Shown piece by piece: positions 10,361-64,000 of a DNA stretch of 64,000 bases. The position numbers and the translations under genes were made by a program. Origin of the DNA: Apricaphanius iberus (lineage: Eukaryota; Chordata; Actinopteri; Cyprinodontiformes; Aphaniidae); contig JAPXFQ010001664.1 in NCBI GenBank assembly GCA_028564705.1, positions 496,001-560,000 on the forward strand, in the 5' to 3' direction. The stretch's first letter is position 1; every line of letters starts with the position of its first letter. The notes under the pieces are model-generated. The model was not told the origin of the DNA, made no database searches, and saw only the letters and a list, made by a program, of their open reading frames with translations.

Positions 10361-10910
10361 CTTGGGAGAGTATTGACAGACACAAGGGCTGAAACTTTGT
10401 CCAAGCGTCCAGCACGTAGCCCGCCGGATACGTCTCCGCAGGACACCCCGGTTGACCCTTGCCGGTGCTTCGTAAAGTTAGTTTAATGCTGCTCTTATGC
10501 TGCATCTCCTTAACACTAGTAGATTTAAAGAATGTCCTGAGGTTTTAAAAGGGGATATGTTTGCTTTTACTAGAATGAGAACAAAAAGCAAAACCTGAAA
10601 GTCGGATTGGTGCCCCGAAACTGTCATGTCTCATAAAAACTTCCTGCTGCAGATACTATTACATAGTGCAGCAACTTTACATAAATTTAGCAGCTTTTCG
10701 TGCAATGCAAACATGCATTAAACAACCATTTCATTTGTTCCACTATGCACTCCATCACACCATACCATTTACCATCACACTTGACTCTTTACACAGAATG
10801 CCTTAACATAGTACAGAGAATCGAGGAGGTACAAAAATCCAATGGAATGCCAAATTCTAAGCACCTTAAGACATGGAGCACAAAGGATCCAATGACATAA
10901 TGATTCTTGT

Positions 10911-11110
10911 TCAAGAGGTTAAATAGCTGAGTCTCCACACCAGTTAGTTGGACCAGTCCCAGCCTGGTCAGCAGCGAGCATGAACTGATGAAGCCTCTTG
11001 GATAAGAGGTGAAACGTCTTCCAAGACAAATTACCAAGTCCAGTTGCGTTTGATTGAAATTTCCTTGAGATAACCATGACCTGGATGAATGAGAATATTC
11101 ACAGGCCCAA
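10911..11110 (+). repeat. Fish dispersed repeat, possibly Penelope-like UTR
   Basis: The motif GATAAGAGGTGAAACGTCTT followed by ...CCAGTTGCGTTTG and TTGAGATAACCATGACCTGG is a sequence I know as a recurrent fish repeat, often linked with Penelope-like (GIY-YIG) elements. No coding part is visible here. Confidence 0.35.
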
Positions 11111-11239
11111 ATTCTAATACATAAATAAATTATATCAGAATAAATCATTTCAAAAGTCTTGCCACTTTCAGTGTGACATGTATAATGTATAATTCCACAA
11201 CAAAACAGGCATATTTGAACTATTGGTTGTTGTATTTTT

Positions 11240-11580
11240 GTTTTGTTTTTCCCACCTCTCTGTCATCCAACGGAAGTGGAGGACTGGGATGTTTCTTGTG
11301 TTCTTTGTTTCCCTTCCTATGTTGTATCATCAGTTCACAGTCCTACCTTTCCTTTCTCTCTTCTTCATCCTCTTTCTTCTCTTCTGTTTTCTCATTTCCG
11401 TGCCCATAGCTTCAAGAAATTGAACTCAGCTATTGTTAATAATTATTTTTCACACGTATATATCAAGTGGAGTACTATAGAAAAGCTTTAATGCTCTGCT
11501 TGAGAAGGTAAATCTGTTGGGCTTGTACTTGGTACTCAGACATCAACTACCAAACGGCCAGACAAGACACGATAAAAAAA
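11240..11580 (+). repeat. Dispersed repeat, inverted partner of 31550-31900
   Basis: The segment with GGACTGGGATGTTTCTTGTG, a C/T-rich run, ATTGAACTCA and GGGCTTGTACTTGGTACTCA recurs in reverse complement at 31550-31900. The same landmarks appear there in opposite order. The pair is therefore two insertions of one element family in opposite orientation. Open frames in it are hydrophobic and without known domains. Confidence 0.6.
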
Positions 11581-12190
11581 AATATATCTTGATATACCCA
11601 GCATTTTTTGTTTGCTACATGCACACACAGAAGCATACTGAGAGAAACAGAGAAGTTGAAATCCGTATATCGCACTTTGGAGGACCACAACGTCGAAGTG
11701 GTTTAAAGTCATAAGTTATAACCTATATGTTTTAAACACACCGTGAATAAGGACACAAAAGCTGAGGTAGTTCCCTCCGAGGCTACTTAGCATTGATGCT
11801 AGCTCTAGGCTCTTTTGTGCTTGTTTGCTACTATACATGCTGCTGGCTTCAGGCAGCACTGACTAAGCGCCCTGAGCCAACAGCTTGAACTGATAAGTCA
11901 TTTGGCCGCTGCGCTCCATAAAGCCTCTCTTTACCTATGATGGATGGCAGAGAAGAGGCCTAATTTCTCCCTTTACCGTAGGTAAATAGAGGCATCATGG
12001 AGCTCGGCGTCCGCATGCCATAGTTCAGCCATAACTGTCTTCCAGACCACATCCCTGCGTCACCCCCTCCGCTCATCCTCCACAATTGGCCACGCCCCTC
12101 CGTGTCTCCCGGTCCTGCCTACTTTGGTAGAGTTTTTCAAATGTTGCACAGCTGCAGGCATCAGGAGGCAGAGAAAACAGTTTTAATTCC

Positions 12191-12212
12191 ATCAATCAAT
12201 CAATCAATCAAT
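12191..12212 (+). repeat. (AATC)n microsatellite
   Basis: About five tandem ATCA units. Such tetramers often form the 3' tail of LINEs, as at 46787-46815 in this window. Confidence 0.8.
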
Positions 12213-13559
12213 TTTGATCAACATAGAGTTTTACTCAGGCAAAGGCTTCATGTAAAAAGACAAGAATATAGTTACAAAAAAAATGTGTAAGAAGACAAGA
12301 GTAAAAAAATAATGACTTAAAAGTAAAAAATAAAAGCAGCAGCACAAGATATAAAACAAATAAGAATATTAGATATAGTTTAAATTATAGGCTATGATTA
12401 TCTCTTGTAGCAGCAATAAGACTGGAATCAAAGCAAATTAGAACAAATAAAACTAAATCACAATAGAATATAATAAGTCTAAGCACTCCAAGATATTAAA
12501 AGCCTGGCAAAAAGGTAAGCTTCAAAACTACTTTTAAAAAGTATCACTCATACAAAATGTTGATTTGAGGTCGTAAAAATAAACAGAATAGCTGCAGGTG
12601 ACAGGTGATTGATGCAGCAGTGTGCCTGATATAAAAAAAGAATGTTAAATGAGTGCCAGCGCATCCATTGTAGAATTATGCAGGATGGACGCTGCAGCAT
12701 ATTTGTTCTTTACACATGCACCAATATGTGCAATTGCTAGAAAATCTGAAGACATACTTATGAAAATAATTCTTAAATGCTATGTATTTTTAATCAAATT
12801 CTCATTTTTATTCTCAGTTCCTATAGATGTAATGGGGTAGAAATTTGTTTGTTGATTGTGTTTGTCTGTGTGTGCAATACTCTACAAGTCTACAAAAATG
12901 TGACTTAAATTCACAATTTTGGTATCCCTCCTGCTGCGCTGTCCTTACCTCCGTGTTCAAAAAGTGCGTAAGCAAAATCCTTAGTGTGCTTAAAGTTGCA
13001 CACATTTTTCCGACACATTTTTTTCTATGAATCCTAAACTTTGCGTATAAAGTTGCTTACGTAGTTTTCAGACACCTTTTTGTGCGTACGCAAGCTTTGT
13101 AAATGAGACCCCAGTTCTTTAATGAATCAAATGCTCTGCAACTCAAGAATAGAGGATATACGTATATAAGTCAAACTAATAAAACAGTGACAAGCAAAAT
13201 CAAACCTATAATATTAAGAATGCTTGAGACTTAATACTTTAATTTAAGTAATATTATTAGTCTTTCTATGAAATAGTAATTCACAAATAAAAATAAGATC
13301 AAATATTGTTTTTAAGCCATTTCCTACTTCATGAAGTGGGATCTTAAGTGCTCACAGAGTAAGAATGAAGGTTAATCGAAACAGAAATTTAAAAACTTTG
13401 TTTTAACGTAACATGCATGCTTTTGGACTGTGAAAGGACATCACAGTATGCAAAATAAACCTCCCACTTGCATAGAGATAACATGACAATTCGAAATTAT
13501 TAGGCTGCACGTGAAGTTTACTTTGATATTAAATTCTCTGTTATATATTCTCTTTCTAG

Positions 13560-63118
<49,559 letters not shown>

Positions 63119-64000
63119 GTGAGTCTTAAAACAAGAAAGCTAGTTTCTTATCACTAAAATCCAATAAAGCTCATGTCTTACTGAGATGGAGTTGGTGGTG
63201 AGAGCCAAAGGTAATGTTTCATCAGAGAACAAGGACAATTCCACTAATGCCTTCGTTAGACTCACAGTGGACCTGGTGTCAATGTTGGCAGAAAACCAAA
63301 CAGAGGAAAAGTCATGCAAAAGACCAGAGCTAGCACATAAACAGTTATTTGATGATAAAAGTGGCCTCTCCTTGTATACCATTACAACAAAAATATGTGC
63401 TTCTTACCCAACAGTGTGTTGACCAAACCCAACACATAAAGATTGACCATGCCAAACTCTACCAGTCAATCGAATGTATTTATTTATTTCATTTTTATTG
63501 GCCAGTTTTTTACAAGACACTAATAAGCACTGATATAAGGTTTTCTATCAGTTTTGTGAATGATTAATGCCATTCTCAAAAAAGACGGTTTTATGAGTCA
63601 TTTGTGAAAATTCTATTAGAGGTGTATCATAATACATCAGTATTTGAAAGTAAAGTCTGTCTTGCAAAGCACTTTTTATTTGTCAGCAAGTTACTTCAAT
63701 TAGTGAAGTAAATCTAAGCCATGGTAATTTTTAATTTTTGATCAGTCAAATGTAAACACAACAATAAAAACAAGTTTTAAAAGTATTATTAGATTGTCTT
63801 TAGAATAGTGAAAGTTTATGCTGCTTATTTTATTATATCTTAGAGTTGAAGTAGGTCAATGCACAGCTTAGAGATGTATATTTTCCACTAAGCCTATGAC
63901 AGTCATTTCCTCTCTTTTAATATCACCAGGTGGTGTTAGTAAATCTTGCTATAAAACTTACAAAGAAAGATCAGCTGATTAGGAGTGTGGACCACATATT
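63119..64000. other. Start of intron 9
   Basis: AT-rich sequence. No further Kv-beta exon or element is recognised up to the window edge. Confidence 0.4.

Larger units (their letters stand above)
4921..10505 (-). pseudogene. 157-codon membrane/coiled-coil frame interrupted by an LTR element
   Basis: The frame runs on the - strand from an ATG at 10505 to 10366, then resumes at 5254 and stops at 4921. Counting one copy of the duplicated CTTGG, the two parts give 474 bases, exactly 158 codons with the stop and no internal stop. The second part alone (5220-4921) encodes a hydrophobic helix (MMVIGFLLIGIGSYW), then a charged region with heptad-like spacing (RLITVLEAIGRLKEQLDGLI) and a second helix near the end (LIRNLSSDLEKLSVRI). 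The likely product is a small single-pass membrane protein with a coiled coil. I do not recognise the family. It starts 18 bases from the 5' end of the enclosing retroposon, so it is probably an element-encoded protein, though a retroposed host mRNA is possible. The insertion destroys it in this copy. Confidence 0.5.
4173..10523 (-). mobile_element. Retroposon of about 1.24 kb, split by a younger LTR element
   Basis: The block is bounded by a 10-bp direct repeat, TTTAAAGAAT, at 4163-4172 and 10524-10533, which fits a target-site duplication of the LINE-endonuclease type. Read on the - strand, the element starts at 10523, has 18 bases before an ATG, carries a frame of 157 codons, then about 0.75 kb of non-coding sequence, and ends at 4173 with an ATTAAAGCTGATTCTG tail common at 3' ends of dispersed fish repeats. 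The LTR element 5255-10360 lies inside it. Removing that element and one copy of its 5-bp duplication leaves 158 + 1082 bases. The family name is not known to me. Confidence 0.6.
10534..13559. other. Non-coding stretch upstream of the first visible Kv-beta exon
   Basis: I see no gene apart from the fragments listed separately. The region 12240-12640 is A-rich and resembles decayed 3' ends of L2-like LINEs. The bases 13540-13559 supply the splice acceptor of the exon at 13560. Confidence 0.4.

Overview
The window is nuclear DNA from a ray-finned (teleost) fish. It carries short vertebrate exons with GT/AG borders inside very large introns, and the introns are packed with teleost-type mobile elements: L2/CR1-like LINEs, LINEs with a restriction-like endonuclease, hAT, Tc1, Harbinger and piggyBac relatives, Ty3-type LTR elements and a tRNA-derived SINE. 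The species cannot be fixed from the sequence alone. 

The only host gene I can support firmly is a voltage-gated potassium channel beta subunit (Kv-beta, kcnab family) on the + strand. Nine consecutive exons (13560-13876, 26605-26648, 29330-29367, 33848-33927, 38472-38516, 39050-39094, 40298-40341, 40642-40728, 63033-63118) splice into one open frame of 262 codons. They hold a serine-rich N-terminus plus the first half of the aldo-keto-reductase-like core, including the visible cofactor-binding residues. The last part of the protein lies beyond 64000 and the true start probably lies before 13560. The core looks more like Kv-beta2 than Kv-beta1 but has many private substitutions, so I give only the family symbol. 

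Layout: 1-13559 is upstream sequence with LINE fragments and one composite insertion. That insertion (4163-10533) is a 1.24-kb retroposon with a small membrane/coiled-coil frame, split by a younger LTR element (5255-10360) whose interior is a 3.5-kb coding minisatellite. Intron 1 (13877-26604) holds a Ty3/gypsy fragment, a 46-bp minisatellite, a decayed hAT transposase with its own introns, and a LINE flanked by direct repeats exactly 3000 bp apart. Introns 2-4 hold a gypsy LTR with gag start, a Harbinger derivative, a Tc1 element and two hAT elements, one with a perfect 52-bp-arm hairpin. Intron 8 (40729-63032) holds nested hAT/MITE/LINE insertions, two LINEs, a THAP fragment, a 365-bp tandem satellite, a 92-bp minisatellite with higher-order structure, a 0.53-kb tandem repeat split by a piggyBac-like element, and an orphan exon-like frame on the - strand. 

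Apart from the Kv-beta exons, almost everything recognisable is mobile DNA or its decay products. The points that look least described are the LTR element that has replaced pol with an expanding repeat frame, and the 157-codon frame it interrupted. Element class names come from protein motifs and terminal structure read by eye, without database support.
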